The notes below the pieces were generated by a model. It was not told where the DNA came from, ran no database searches, and worked only from the letters and a program-made list of their open reading frames with translations. The position numbers and the translations under genes are program-made. DNA of 64,000 bases from Sedimenticola selenatireducens DSM 17993 (GTDB lineage: Bacteria > Pseudomonadota > Gammaproteobacteria > Chromatiales > Chromatiaceae), in NCBI RefSeq assembly GCF_000428045.1, contig NZ_ATZE01000026.1:1-64000 (forward strand), given 5' to 3'. Below are positions 26,958-34,314 of this stretch, in pieces (positions within the stretch are counted from its first letter, which is position 1; each line of letters begins with the position of its first letter).

Positions 26958-28596
26958 ATGTCTGTGGCTGTTGGGTGCTCTATTGGTAACACTACAGGTT
27001 TGGGGGGCGGTGCCGCCAAAGAGCATCTATAACCCCAGCCCGGCCGACGGTGACTTGGTATTGCCGATGCCTAACGGGGCCGAGATGGTACTGCGTCCGG
27101 TTGAAGTCCCGGGTAAGGGGTTCTGGGGTGCCCGTGAGCGATTCGTGCAAATGGGCGATGCCAGTGGAGGTGCGTTCGAAGGTATACAGCGGAGCATGGT
27201 GGCCGGGTCGTTTCAGGATGCCCAGAACGAGCGTTGGATAATCTGGATCGGCAAATATGAACTGACCAAGGGGCAGTTTGTTGCAGTGATGGGCAGTGAT
27301 GCCCTGGCCGCTGCCAGCGGTAATTCCGCCGATCAGAAATTTGACGATCTGCAGGGGCGGAAACTGAAACAGGCGCAGGCGATGCCCCTTGCGTGGATAG
27401 ATTATCAGGTGATTGAAGATTTCATCCGGGCGTACAATCGCTGGCTGTTTGATCCGGCACACCCGGAGCGACAGGCTGGACTCCCTGCAGTGGATGGTGT
27501 GCCGGGCTTTTTTCGCCTGGCCACGGAGGATGAATGGGAATATTCCGCCAGAGATGGACTGGAGGCAATAAAGGACGGGAGCTTCAACGATCGAGTACCC
27601 TTTGCAGCTCGCCAGTTGAATGAGTACGCCTGGCATCTGGGCAACGCAAAAAACAAGCCACGACCAGTCGGCATGCGCAAACCCAATCGACTGGGCATTC
27701 ACGATCTCTATGGCAATGTTCATGAAATGACTGCTGGCATATTTCGGCCCGAAGTCTGGCAAGGCAAGCCGGGCGGTGTGCCTGTGCGTGGTGCGAGTGT
27801 TTCCAGTCCCGCCGGTAAGGTGCGATCAAGCTACAGAACAGAGTTTGACGCTTATGCCTGGGATGCGGAAAACAAGCAGATGGTTTTGCGCAGAACCTTC
27901 AATATAGGTGCCCGACTCGCCTTCGGTTCCAATGTTGTGGTCAGTTCTGCCACGCGCAGTGCGCTGGAGAAAGAGTATGCAGAATACCGTAAAACCCTGC
28001 GCCGCGAGACGCCGGTAGGCCGCACACTGGATAACTTGGTCAGTCAGGCATCCAGTCAATTGGATACCGTGGACACGGTGCTTCAGCAATTGCTGGACCG
28101 CTATCCGGACGCGCAAGGACAGGTGCAGTCAATTCAGAGCTATGTGGATACGGCACGAGGTCAATTGGATCAGGCGCAGCGGGAGAGTGCCCGGAGCCTG
28201 TTGCAGGACGCATCGCGCAACGGGACCAATCTGAGTGTGTTGGTAAGCAAGCGCGCCACGCTTGAAACAGCCAAAAAGACAGCGGAAAAATTATTGGCTA
28301 TGTCCACACGCTACCAGGCTCAGGTTGATGCCGTACAGAAGTCTCTGGATGAGAACAGGGCCGCAGCCGAAGAACAGTATAAGGCTTACTTGGAAAAGGT
28401 GGCATTGATTGGTGACTATCAGAATGAATTCAGGACGCATGCATTCAAGATGCTGCAGAAGAAGACGTTAAGTTCGAGAGAGGCGCGTGTGCTGGAGTTA
28501 CTGGATCTCCATGTGCAGAAATATAACGAGAATCGGATGGTGGATAAAGCTGTCTGGTTGGAAGAGTTCAACAAAATTTTCAGTGAATTTAGATGA
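26947..28596 (+). CDS. Exported formylglycine-generating-enzyme-like protein, TagR-like, with coiled-coil C-terminus
   Basis: The 549-residue product starts at a GTG with GGAGG six bases upstream and has a signal peptide (LLGALLVTLQVWG). Residues about 60-320 follow the FGE/SUMF1 fold: KYELTKGQFVAVMG, RLATEDEWEYSARDG, LYGNVHEMTAG, RGAS and the final IGARLAF. The mature chain contains no cysteine at all, so the oxidase chemistry of true formylglycine-generating enzymes is excluded. Residues about 335-549 are helical and probably coiled-coil, an extension not typical of simple FGE-like proteins. TagR, an FGE-like periplasmic protein acting with TagQST on PpkA, is the closest functional parallel I know. 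It probably binds other envelope components. Confidence 0.82.
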   Translation: MKSRCLWLLGALLVTLQVWGAVPPKSIYNPSPADGDLVLPMPNGAEMVLRPVEVPGKGFWGARERFVQMGDASGGAFEGIQRSMVAGSFQDAQNERWIIWIGKYELTKGQFVAVMGSDALAAASGNSADQKFDDLQGRKLKQAQAMPLAWIDYQVIEDFIRAYNRWLFDPAHPERQAGLPAVDGVPGFFRLATEDEWEYSARDGLEAIKDGSFNDRVPFAARQLNEYAWHLGNAKNKPRPVGMRKPNRLGIHDLYGNVHEMTAGIFRPEVWQGKPGGVPVRGASVSSPAGKVRSSYRTEFDAYAWDAENKQMVLRRTFNIGARLAFGSNVVVSSATRSALEKEYAEYRKTLRRETPVGRTLDNLVSQASSQLDTVDTVLQQLLDRYPDAQGQVQSIQSYVDTARGQLDQAQRESARSLLQDASRNGTNLSVLVSKRATLETAKKTAEKLLAMSTRYQAQVDAVQKSLDENRAAAEEQYKAYLEKVALIGDYQNEFRTHAFKMLQKKTLSSREARVLELLDLHVQKYNENRMVDKAVWLEEFNKIFSEFR

Positions 28597-28609
28597 TAAG
28601 AGGTGATGT

Positions 28610-29299
28610 ATGAAAACCTTGGCAGTTAAAGTTGTACCGGTGATTCTGGTCGGTACCATGCTTACCGGTTGTGTCACTAATCAACCAAGAAACGATACCG
28701 AAAGTTCCACGGCATCAAGTCAGTCAGATTCGCAGCGAACAAAAACCGAAGGTGCAGTATTTGGCGCCTTACTGGGTGGACTGATTGGGCTGGCTGCTGG
28801 CGATGAAAAAGGCGCCGTTATTGGAGCGGCAGTAGGTGCGGGGGCGGGCTACTTGATTGGTAACGAAATCGCCAAGCGCAAGGAGGCTTATGCCACCAAT
28901 GAAGATTTCCTTGACGCGGAAACTGCACGCACCGCCGAATTCAATCAGACCGCGAAAGCACAGCACCAGCGTCTGCGTACGGAAATAGCCGCACTTGATA
29001 CCGAGACTGCTGCATTGAGAAAACAGTACAAGTCTGGCAAGGCGAATCGGGATCAACTGCTGGCGAAGCAGAAACAGCTCAACGAGAAGATAGCAAAGAA
29101 TCAGGAGTTTGAATCTACATTACAGAAAGAGTATGAGATCAATTCCGAAATTCTTGCCGAAGAGCGCAAGACACGTCCGGCATCCGATCCCTACCTGGCC
29201 AAACTGGAGAAGGAAAACAACGACCTGAAGGCCCAGATTGAACAGTTGCGAGATGACAGCACACAGCTTGCACAGATAAACGAGAGGTTATCGGTATGA
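28610..29299 (+). CDS. Glycine-zipper lipoprotein, TagQ-like
   Basis: The 229-residue product has a lipoprotein signal with lipobox LTGC, so residue 22 or thereabouts becomes the lipidated cysteine. Residues about 45-85 form a glycine zipper (GALLGGLIGLAAG, then GAVIGAAVGAGAGYLIG). The rest is charged and coiled-coil. Residue +2 is valine, which favours sorting to the outer membrane. TagQ of the Pseudomonas type VI signalling pathway is likewise an outer-membrane lipoprotein, and the gene order here matches. The gene overlaps the next by four bases. Confidence 0.75.
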   Translation: MKTLAVKVVPVILVGTMLTGCVTNQPRNDTESSTASSQSDSQRTKTEGAVFGALLGGLIGLAAGDEKGAVIGAAVGAGAGYLIGNEIAKRKEAYATNEDFLDAETARTAEFNQTAKAQHQRLRTEIAALDTETAALRKQYKSGKANRDQLLAKQKQLNEKIAKNQEFESTLQKEYEINSEILAEERKTRPASDPYLAKLEKENNDLKAQIEQLRDDSTQLAQINERLSV

Positions 29300-29865
29300 A
29301 GACGCAACAGACGCTGGTGATTCTTGCCACTTTGCTGCTGACGGGTTGCGTGACCACCGACGATCCGCGGGAAGGAGGATTTTTTGGAGGGGTTCACGGT
29401 ATTTCCAGTGGTTCCTACGAACGTCGCGCCCAGGAGCGTGAGGAAAATCTGGCGAAAGTGAGGGCCATGCAGAAAGAACTGGAAGCGGAAACAGAGAGCC
29501 TTGATGCACAGAAGCATCAACGTCAGTTGGTGTTAGAACAGGAACAGAGCAAGCTGGCTACTCTGAACAGGGATGTGAAGGCCCTGGAGGCGAGATTGAT
29601 GACGCTGGGTAAGGAGCAGGGTGCCTCGGATAAGCGGGTGGCGGACCTTCAGCGTCGGCTCGACGTGTTGAAGGGGCAGTTATCCAAGCAGCAGACTAGC
29701 CTCGATGCGCTTGAAGGTGGCGGTACCGGGGGCGCCGATGCGCTGGAGGGAACTGGCACCGGGGCGCTCGGTGACACGCGTCGGCAACAATTGGAGGCAC
29801 AACGGCTGGAGTTGCAAAAGGAGTATGACTCGTTGCTCAGCTTGACATTGATGCTGGCAGAGTGA
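29296..29865 (+). CDS. Coiled-coil lipoprotein with ADALEG motif
   Basis: The 189-residue product has a lipobox LTGC after a short hydrophobic segment. Residues about 40-135 form a long predicted coiled coil rich in Glu, Lys, Gln and Leu. Then comes a glycine-rich stretch with LDALEGGGTGGADALEG (about residues 138-155), the same ADALEG motif found three times at the start of the mature vWA protein encoded at 22184. A short second coiled coil ends the chain. No family is recognised. The overlap of four bases on both sides (ATGA and GTGA) marks it as part of the same transcript. The shared motif suggests a common binding partner. Confidence 0.75.
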   Translation: MKTQQTLVILATLLLTGCVTTDDPREGGFFGGVHGISSGSYERRAQEREENLAKVRAMQKELEAETESLDAQKHQRQLVLEQEQSKLATLNRDVKALEARLMTLGKEQGASDKRVADLQRRLDVLKGQLSKQQTSLDALEGGGTGGADALEGTGTGALGDTRRQQLEAQRLELQKEYDSLLSLTLMLAE

Positions 29866-30941
29866 AATCCCGTTTGCGTTACCTGGTTACCCTTCTGGGC
29901 CTAGTGTGGAGTTTGCCCCTGGTCGCGACGGAAGCCCGGGTTGTGGAAGAGGTGCGGGCAATTTTACTGAGCCAGGCCTTGAATGTGCCGAATGAATCCC
30001 AGCTGCAGTCGTTGGCTCAGGAGGACCTGGGATCGAGTGTAAAGACCATCGATCCCTGGGCACACCTTGTCCCGCCCGGAAATGTGGCCGAGAGCAGGGC
30101 AGGAATAGGCGCCGAGTTATATAAAATCGGGCAGCGAACCTGGCTCATGCCCTATATGAACGGGCCGCTTGCTCGTGCCGGTATCAGGGATCGGGTCGAA
30201 CTCTACAAGGTCAATAGTAAAGAGGTTGCAGTGTTGTCTCTACCCGATATTGCACGAATGCTCACGGGTAGTACGGGGGATGTGTTACAGATTGAGATTT
30301 GCGAGTCCGCATGCAGATCGCCCTCGACCCTGACCTTAGTATTGGAAGATACCCCGGTTCCAGCGGTCGAAGCGGTGGAGTTGGCGGGGCAACGCATCAT
30401 TCGAGTACGCAGTTTCAGGCAGCAGGAGACAAAAATATTTCTCGCCACTTTGGTGAGCGCAACAACCGACTCCTCCCCGTTAATCCTGGATCTGCGTGAT
30501 TGCCAGGGGGGCGACCTGTTTGAGGCGATGGATAGTGCCGCTTTGTTCCTCCCGGCCGGACAGGAGCTGGCAGTGACCTATGATCGGCATGGCCTAAAAC
30601 GGCGTTTTTATTCACCACAGACTCCACCCAAGTTCGCCCGCCCGCTAACTATCTGGATAAGTGAGGTGACCGCGAGTGCAGGAGAGATATTCGCCGGTAT
30701 TCTTCAGCAGCAGGGGCGTGCCAGGCTGGCTGGCATGCGAAGTCGCGGTAAATGTGTCTCGCAGACAAAAAAACGGCTCTCCGATGGATCGCTGTTTTAT
30801 TTTACTAACCTGGAAATCCGCTTGCCCGGGGGTGTTGGTTGTAAGGATGTAGGGATAGAACCGGATATTACGCTCGGCGTTGAGGAGTTGCGCAGCAGCC
30901 GGTTGATTCTGGATCGCCTTCAACCAAGCGGAGTGCAGTAA
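29862..30941 (+). CDS. Exported S41-family (C-terminal-processing-type) serine protease
   Basis: The 359-residue product starts at GTG, overlapping the upstream stop, and has a signal peptide. Residues about 80-150 form a PDZ-like domain (GPLARAGIRDRVELYKVN). The S41 domain follows: LILDLRDCQGG near 207-217, TIWISEVTASAGEIFAGIL with presumed nucleophile S272, and K297 exactly 25 residues later in RSRGKC, the same Ser-Lys spacing as in Prc/CtpA proteases. It therefore looks catalytically competent. GVGCKDVGIEPDI matches the usual end of the domain. It is shorter than Prc and lacks its N-terminal extension. As the last tightly coupled gene of the block it may process one of the large exported proteins; that is inference. 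Confidence 0.85.
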   Translation: MKSRLRYLVTLLGLVWSLPLVATEARVVEEVRAILLSQALNVPNESQLQSLAQEDLGSSVKTIDPWAHLVPPGNVAESRAGIGAELYKIGQRTWLMPYMNGPLARAGIRDRVELYKVNSKEVAVLSLPDIARMLTGSTGDVLQIEICESACRSPSTLTLVLEDTPVPAVEAVELAGQRIIRVRSFRQQETKIFLATLVSATTDSSPLILDLRDCQGGDLFEAMDSAALFLPAGQELAVTYDRHGLKRRFYSPQTPPKFARPLTIWISEVTASAGEIFAGILQQQGRARLAGMRSRGKCVSQTKKRLSDGSLFYFTNLEIRLPGGVGCKDVGIEPDITLGVEELRSSRLILDRLQPSGVQ

Positions 30942-31036
30942 TACCTGGTATGCCTGACCGAAATGGTGACTGCATTTTCAAACGGTTTATAGCGAATATT
31001 TTTCAACCAGTTTTTCACGAGGATCAGGAGTAGGAA

Positions 31037-32074
31037 ATGGAATACTTTCGTATAATCTCAGGGGCCATTCTGATCGTTTTTCTGGTCCAGTCGCCGGTTC
31101 TGGCACAAACTCTCGAGGAACTGCAGCAGGAGCATGCGCTGCTTACACAGGCAGTCAACGATCCTGATCTCATTTGGATTCCGAAATCTTTTTTATGGCC
31201 GGAAAAGTTCATGACTCGACAGCAGTTGGAAGAGAGGGTAATGACAATCCTGATATCAAAAAAAATCTATTCTCATGAAAAATATTTCAAGACCATTCTT
31301 ACCGCTGTAGAGTTGTCAAAGGAGACCAAGAAGCTGGTGCTTTTACAGACTATTCCTGAGTTGGAAGCCGATATACGGGTGCTTACCCAACAACAAAATG
31401 ATCATCTCGATCCAGATGGTGGATCTCAACAGTTGCAAAACGCTGATAATGCCATTGCAAGTTCTTCATCTTTTGCAAATACGCTGAATGAAATAACCAG
31501 TTCTGACCATCTTGAACAGCTGTCTTTAGACAATATTTTAAATAATACATCTGTCAATAATGATGCTTCGGATTTGGGTGATTGTGCCATGAAAAACCCT
31601 GAAGGTGATAAACGCGGGAACATCCGTTTTTATCCAAATCGTGAGGATGCCAGAGGAACATATTTGCTGTGTAAATATGATAATACCGGGCATCTCTCCA
31701 GCGAGCAGCGGTTTTTGAACAATGTGAAAGTCGGGTTGCAGACTAATTATCGGTATGACTCAATATTCTCCACACATTATCCAACACGTAGAACGCAGTA
31801 TGCCGATGGTAAAATGAACGGTCTTGATGAGGCTTATCGGATAAGTAAATCCGGAGCAGTGTACCGGGCTTATCAAACAGCCTATGCGGATGGACAAAAG
31901 CATGGTGACAGTGTGCAGTACTATGAGTCAGGCCGTGAGCGTAGTAGTACAAGCTATTTCATGGGGGCTCCCCAAAAGAAATATCAATACAGAAAAGATG
32001 GCTCCTTAAGTCTATGCACTAAATATGATCCCGATGGACGGCCTGTGGACTGTAGAACTGGTCGTACTCACTAA
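31037..32074 (+). CDS. Exported protein with MORN-variant-like repeats
   Basis: The 345-residue product has AGGAGTAGG before its ATG and a signal peptide (SGAILIVFLVQSPVLA). Residues about 25-190 are helical and charged. The C-terminal third has repeated beta pieces such as YADGKMNGLDEAYR, YADGQKHGDSVQYYESG and YRKDGSLSLCTKYDPDG, which resemble the toxin-antitoxin-like/MORN-variant repeats (G-x-x-x-G-x-W/Y-x-x-Y). The gene is more AT-rich than its neighbours and is separated from the protease gene by 95 bases, so it may have its own promoter. It ends before a terminator shared with the opposing gene. Function unknown. Confidence 0.65.
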   Translation: MEYFRIISGAILIVFLVQSPVLAQTLEELQQEHALLTQAVNDPDLIWIPKSFLWPEKFMTRQQLEERVMTILISKKIYSHEKYFKTILTAVELSKETKKLVLLQTIPELEADIRVLTQQQNDHLDPDGGSQQLQNADNAIASSSSFANTLNEITSSDHLEQLSLDNILNNTSVNNDASDLGDCAMKNPEGDKRGNIRFYPNREDARGTYLLCKYDNTGHLSSEQRFLNNVKVGLQTNYRYDSIFSTHYPTRRTQYADGKMNGLDEAYRISKSGAVYRAYQTAYADGQKHGDSVQYYESGRERSSTSYFMGAPQKKYQYRKDGSLSLCTKYDPDGRPVDCRTGRTH

Positions 32075-32135
32075 TCTGAGTAAGATGCCGTAGGGGGCAC
32101 CACCCAGAGGCAGCCGTTGCTGCTGGAATATAATA

Positions 32136-32164
32136 GAAACAGCCCGGCAACGCCGGGCTGTTTC
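32136..32164. terminator. Bidirectional hairpin terminator
   Basis: GAAACAGCCCGGC pairs perfectly with GCCGGGCTGTTTC around AAC. It lies between two convergent genes (ending at 32074 and 32215) and can serve both strands. The following T run is short. Confidence 0.8.
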
Positions 32165-32214
32165 TGATGGTTATGGATTGGATATGTACTCCATTATCCA
32201 TGTAATGGGGTGTG

Positions 32215-33222
32215 TTAACGGCCCTGAAGATACTTTTCAATGGCTGCAATAAAGACGTTTGCGGGTTGTGCGCCAGAGATCAGTTCGCCCTCCAGGGAGC
32301 CGTTATCAGGATTGTAATAACCGATAATAAAACCCGGAGTCCCGGAAATTCCCACGGCCTGTCCGGCGGCCATATCATTTGCGACACGATCGGCGTACTG
32401 ATCTTTATCGAGGCAACTGTTGAACTGTTCCAGGTCTTTCAGATTGATCTGCTTGGCGATCTCTTTCAAGTTGGACCTGGATAGATCGGATTGATCGAAA
32501 AGTATTTCGTGCATGGCTTCAAAACCGCCCTGATCGCGCGCGCATTCAACGGCGAATGCCGCATCATCGGCCTCTTTATGGAAGGCCAGCGGGAAGTGGC
32601 GATAACCGAAGGCAACCCGGTCTCCATACTGTTCAATCAGATCTTTGATGGTGCTCTGGGCGCGTTTGCAGAACGGACATTGATAGTCGGAAAATTCCAT
32701 CACCATGACATCCGCCTTCTGATTACCCCTTACAAAGGCACTGGCTACCGGCAGATTGAGCAGCATCTCTTTCGGTTTTATCAACCGGGTGGTGATATCC
32801 CCCTTGATCGCCGCACGTTGGTATATCTGGATATCACTCCTGGCTTTGGCCATGCCCTCCATATATTCCCTGATCATGGGGCCCAGTTGTTCCAGGGAGC
32901 CGCGACTCTGCAGATTATTTTTCTGGTAGAAGGTTGTTACCTGCTCGTCGGTAATCTGTGCGGGTGCAGCAGGTTTATAGTCGGCTGAATTGGCGCCAAG
33001 TTGTGTGACGGCATGCTGGATGAATGCTTCCTGCAGGGCGTTATGCAGTTGGATGCGCAGTTCATTGATCTTCTGGTCCTCGATATCCGACAGACGGATC
33101 TCTTTTCCGCTCACCGTACCAATGACACTCTCCTCGGTCAGCAGGGCATCTGTGGCGGCATGAAGAGGTGTGCTGCCTGCGAACAGGGCCAGAGTGAGTG
33201 TAACTATCTTGATTGGCTTCAT
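32215..33222 (-). CDS. DsbA-family thiol oxidoreductase with N-terminal SurA/PpiC-like extension
   Basis: The 335-residue product begins at the ATG at 33222, behind AAGGA, and has a signal peptide (TLALFAGSTPLHA). Residues about 30-140 (VIGTVSGKEIRLSDIED and following helices) resemble the N-terminal chaperone part of SurA/PpiC-type proteins. Residues about 165-335 are a DsbA-type thioredoxin fold with active site CPFC in FSDYQCPFCKRAQ and the cis-proline stretch SGTPGFI. Such proteins oxidise or isomerise disulfides in periplasmic proteins. A longer open frame to 33321 lacks a signal and is not used. It is convergent with the envelope gene block and shares its terminator. Confidence 0.87.
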   Translation of the reverse strand: MKPIKIVTLTLALFAGSTPLHAATDALLTEESVIGTVSGKEIRLSDIEDQKINELRIQLHNALQEAFIQHAVTQLGANSADYKPAAPAQITDEQVTTFYQKNNLQSRGSLEQLGPMIREYMEGMAKARSDIQIYQRAAIKGDITTRLIKPKEMLLNLPVASAFVRGNQKADVMVMEFSDYQCPFCKRAQSTIKDLIEQYGDRVAFGYRHFPLAFHKEADDAAFAVECARDQGGFEAMHEILFDQSDLSRSNLKEIAKQINLKDLEQFNSCLDKDQYADRVANDMAAGQAVGISGTPGFIIGYYNPDNGSLEGELISGAQPANVFIAAIEKYLQGR

Positions 33223-33360
33223 CGAATATCCTTGCTGATTAGTTTGCCCGGCGGGCGTTGTCGTCAGTAAAGCTGGGACAGCAGATCCTGGAGCGAGTTC
33301 CGGAATGATGCTGTCCAACAAGTATGGTTGTGCATTGATTGTGCATGATTACACAGGATC

Positions 33361-34290
33361 CTACCCGGCAGTAGTCCTTGCCAGCCTGGCAGCCAACATG
33401 GAGTCGACCAGCAGTTGCATAAAATGGAACAGGATGCAGGCCACCAGCGCCACGCCAATGGGTTGATTGAGTGCGGCCAATACGCCAACGGCGACCGGCA
33501 GGGTTTTTTGCGATGCAGTGAACAGCAGGGCAATCCATTCACCGCGCTGCGGTTGATACAGGTGGCGCGAACCGAGACAGAGCAGAAGGAGTGCGCCATG
33601 CAGCAGCAGTGCTGCCACAATCATGCCGCCGATCAGCGGCAGGCTGATCTCCTTGAGGGTTTCACTGGATGCCGAGACGGACATCCAGACCGTGACGACC
33701 ACGCAACTGGAGGGCAGGTAGCGGATCAGCCAGTGGCGTGGTGACAACTGCAGGATCCGGCGGCCCAGCATCCCCAGGACAAAGGGGAGTAATACGATGA
33801 TCAGCAGTTGCTTGAGCAGCGGCCAGGGAGAGAGATCGAGGGTGCCGGCGTTTTCCAGCACCACCGGAAGCAGGAAGGGGATGGTGAATACCCCCAACAG
33901 ATTCAGCAGGATCGTCAGAAACAGCGCCTTGATGCCGTCGCCCTCGGCCAGTTGGGTCATGACAATCCCCGAGGAGAGGGTGGACGGTACCGTCGCGGTG
34001 ACTATCAGGCCGATGGCGGCGGCACTTGGCAGTGCCAGCAGACTGGCAGCTGCCAGACCCAGAAAGGGGCTGATCAGCAGATTGATCAGGACGGCAATCA
34101 GTGCGGTGGTCCAGAGTTTTCCCGACAGGGGCATCTGGCTCAGTACCGTCTGATAACCATTAATCAGGAAAATGGTCACGACCATCCAGGGGACCAGTCC
34201 CGCTTGCTGGAGCAGCCTGCCCGGTTCCGGGGCAAGCCAGGCCGTGAGAAATGCCAGTAACAGACCGACCGGGAGAAAATATCCGCTCAT
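33361..34290 (-). CDS. Bile acid:sodium symporter-family membrane protein
   Basis: The 309-residue protein has about nine or ten predicted membrane segments covering the whole chain. It matches the BASS/SBF-like family related to YfeH: TATVPSTLSSGIVMTQLAEG near residues 98-117 and the conserved FTASQKTLPVAVGVL near 255-269, which holds the family's conserved polar residues in a discontinuous helix. Substrates in bacteria are mostly unknown organic anions or vitamins. It lies 24 bases ahead of nothing co-oriented except the DsbA-like gene further downstream, so it may be a separate unit. Confidence 0.85.
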   Translation of the reverse strand: MSGYFLPVGLLLAFLTAWLAPEPGRLLQQAGLVPWMVVTIFLINGYQTVLSQMPLSGKLWTTALIAVLINLLISPFLGLAAASLLALPSAAAIGLIVTATVPSTLSSGIVMTQLAEGDGIKALFLTILLNLLGVFTIPFLLPVVLENAGTLDLSPWPLLKQLLIIVLLPFVLGMLGRRILQLSPRHWLIRYLPSSCVVVTVWMSVSASSETLKEISLPLIGGMIVAALLLHGALLLLCLGSRHLYQPQRGEWIALLFTASQKTLPVAVGVLAALNQPIGVALVACILFHFMQLLVDSMLAARLARTTAG

Positions 34291-34314
34291 GTTTCCGGTT
34301 AACCAGTGCTCGAA

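Noticed and set aside
22184-30941. Reading the vWA/ABC region as an antiviral or tellurite-type conflict system
   Set aside because: All products except the ATPase and permease are exported, and no nuclease, MoxR-type ATPase, NTPase or effector is present; the T6SS TagQRST-PpkA parallel explains the gene set better.
22184-30941. Presence of an actual type VI secretion locus
   Set aside because: No tssA-M, hcp, vgrG, clpV, kinase or phosphatase gene is found in the 64 kb.
8159-32164. Genomic island inserted at tRNA-Glu
   Set aside because: No integrase and no repeat of the tRNA-Glu 3' end was found at the far side of the block, so site-specific integration is not supported.
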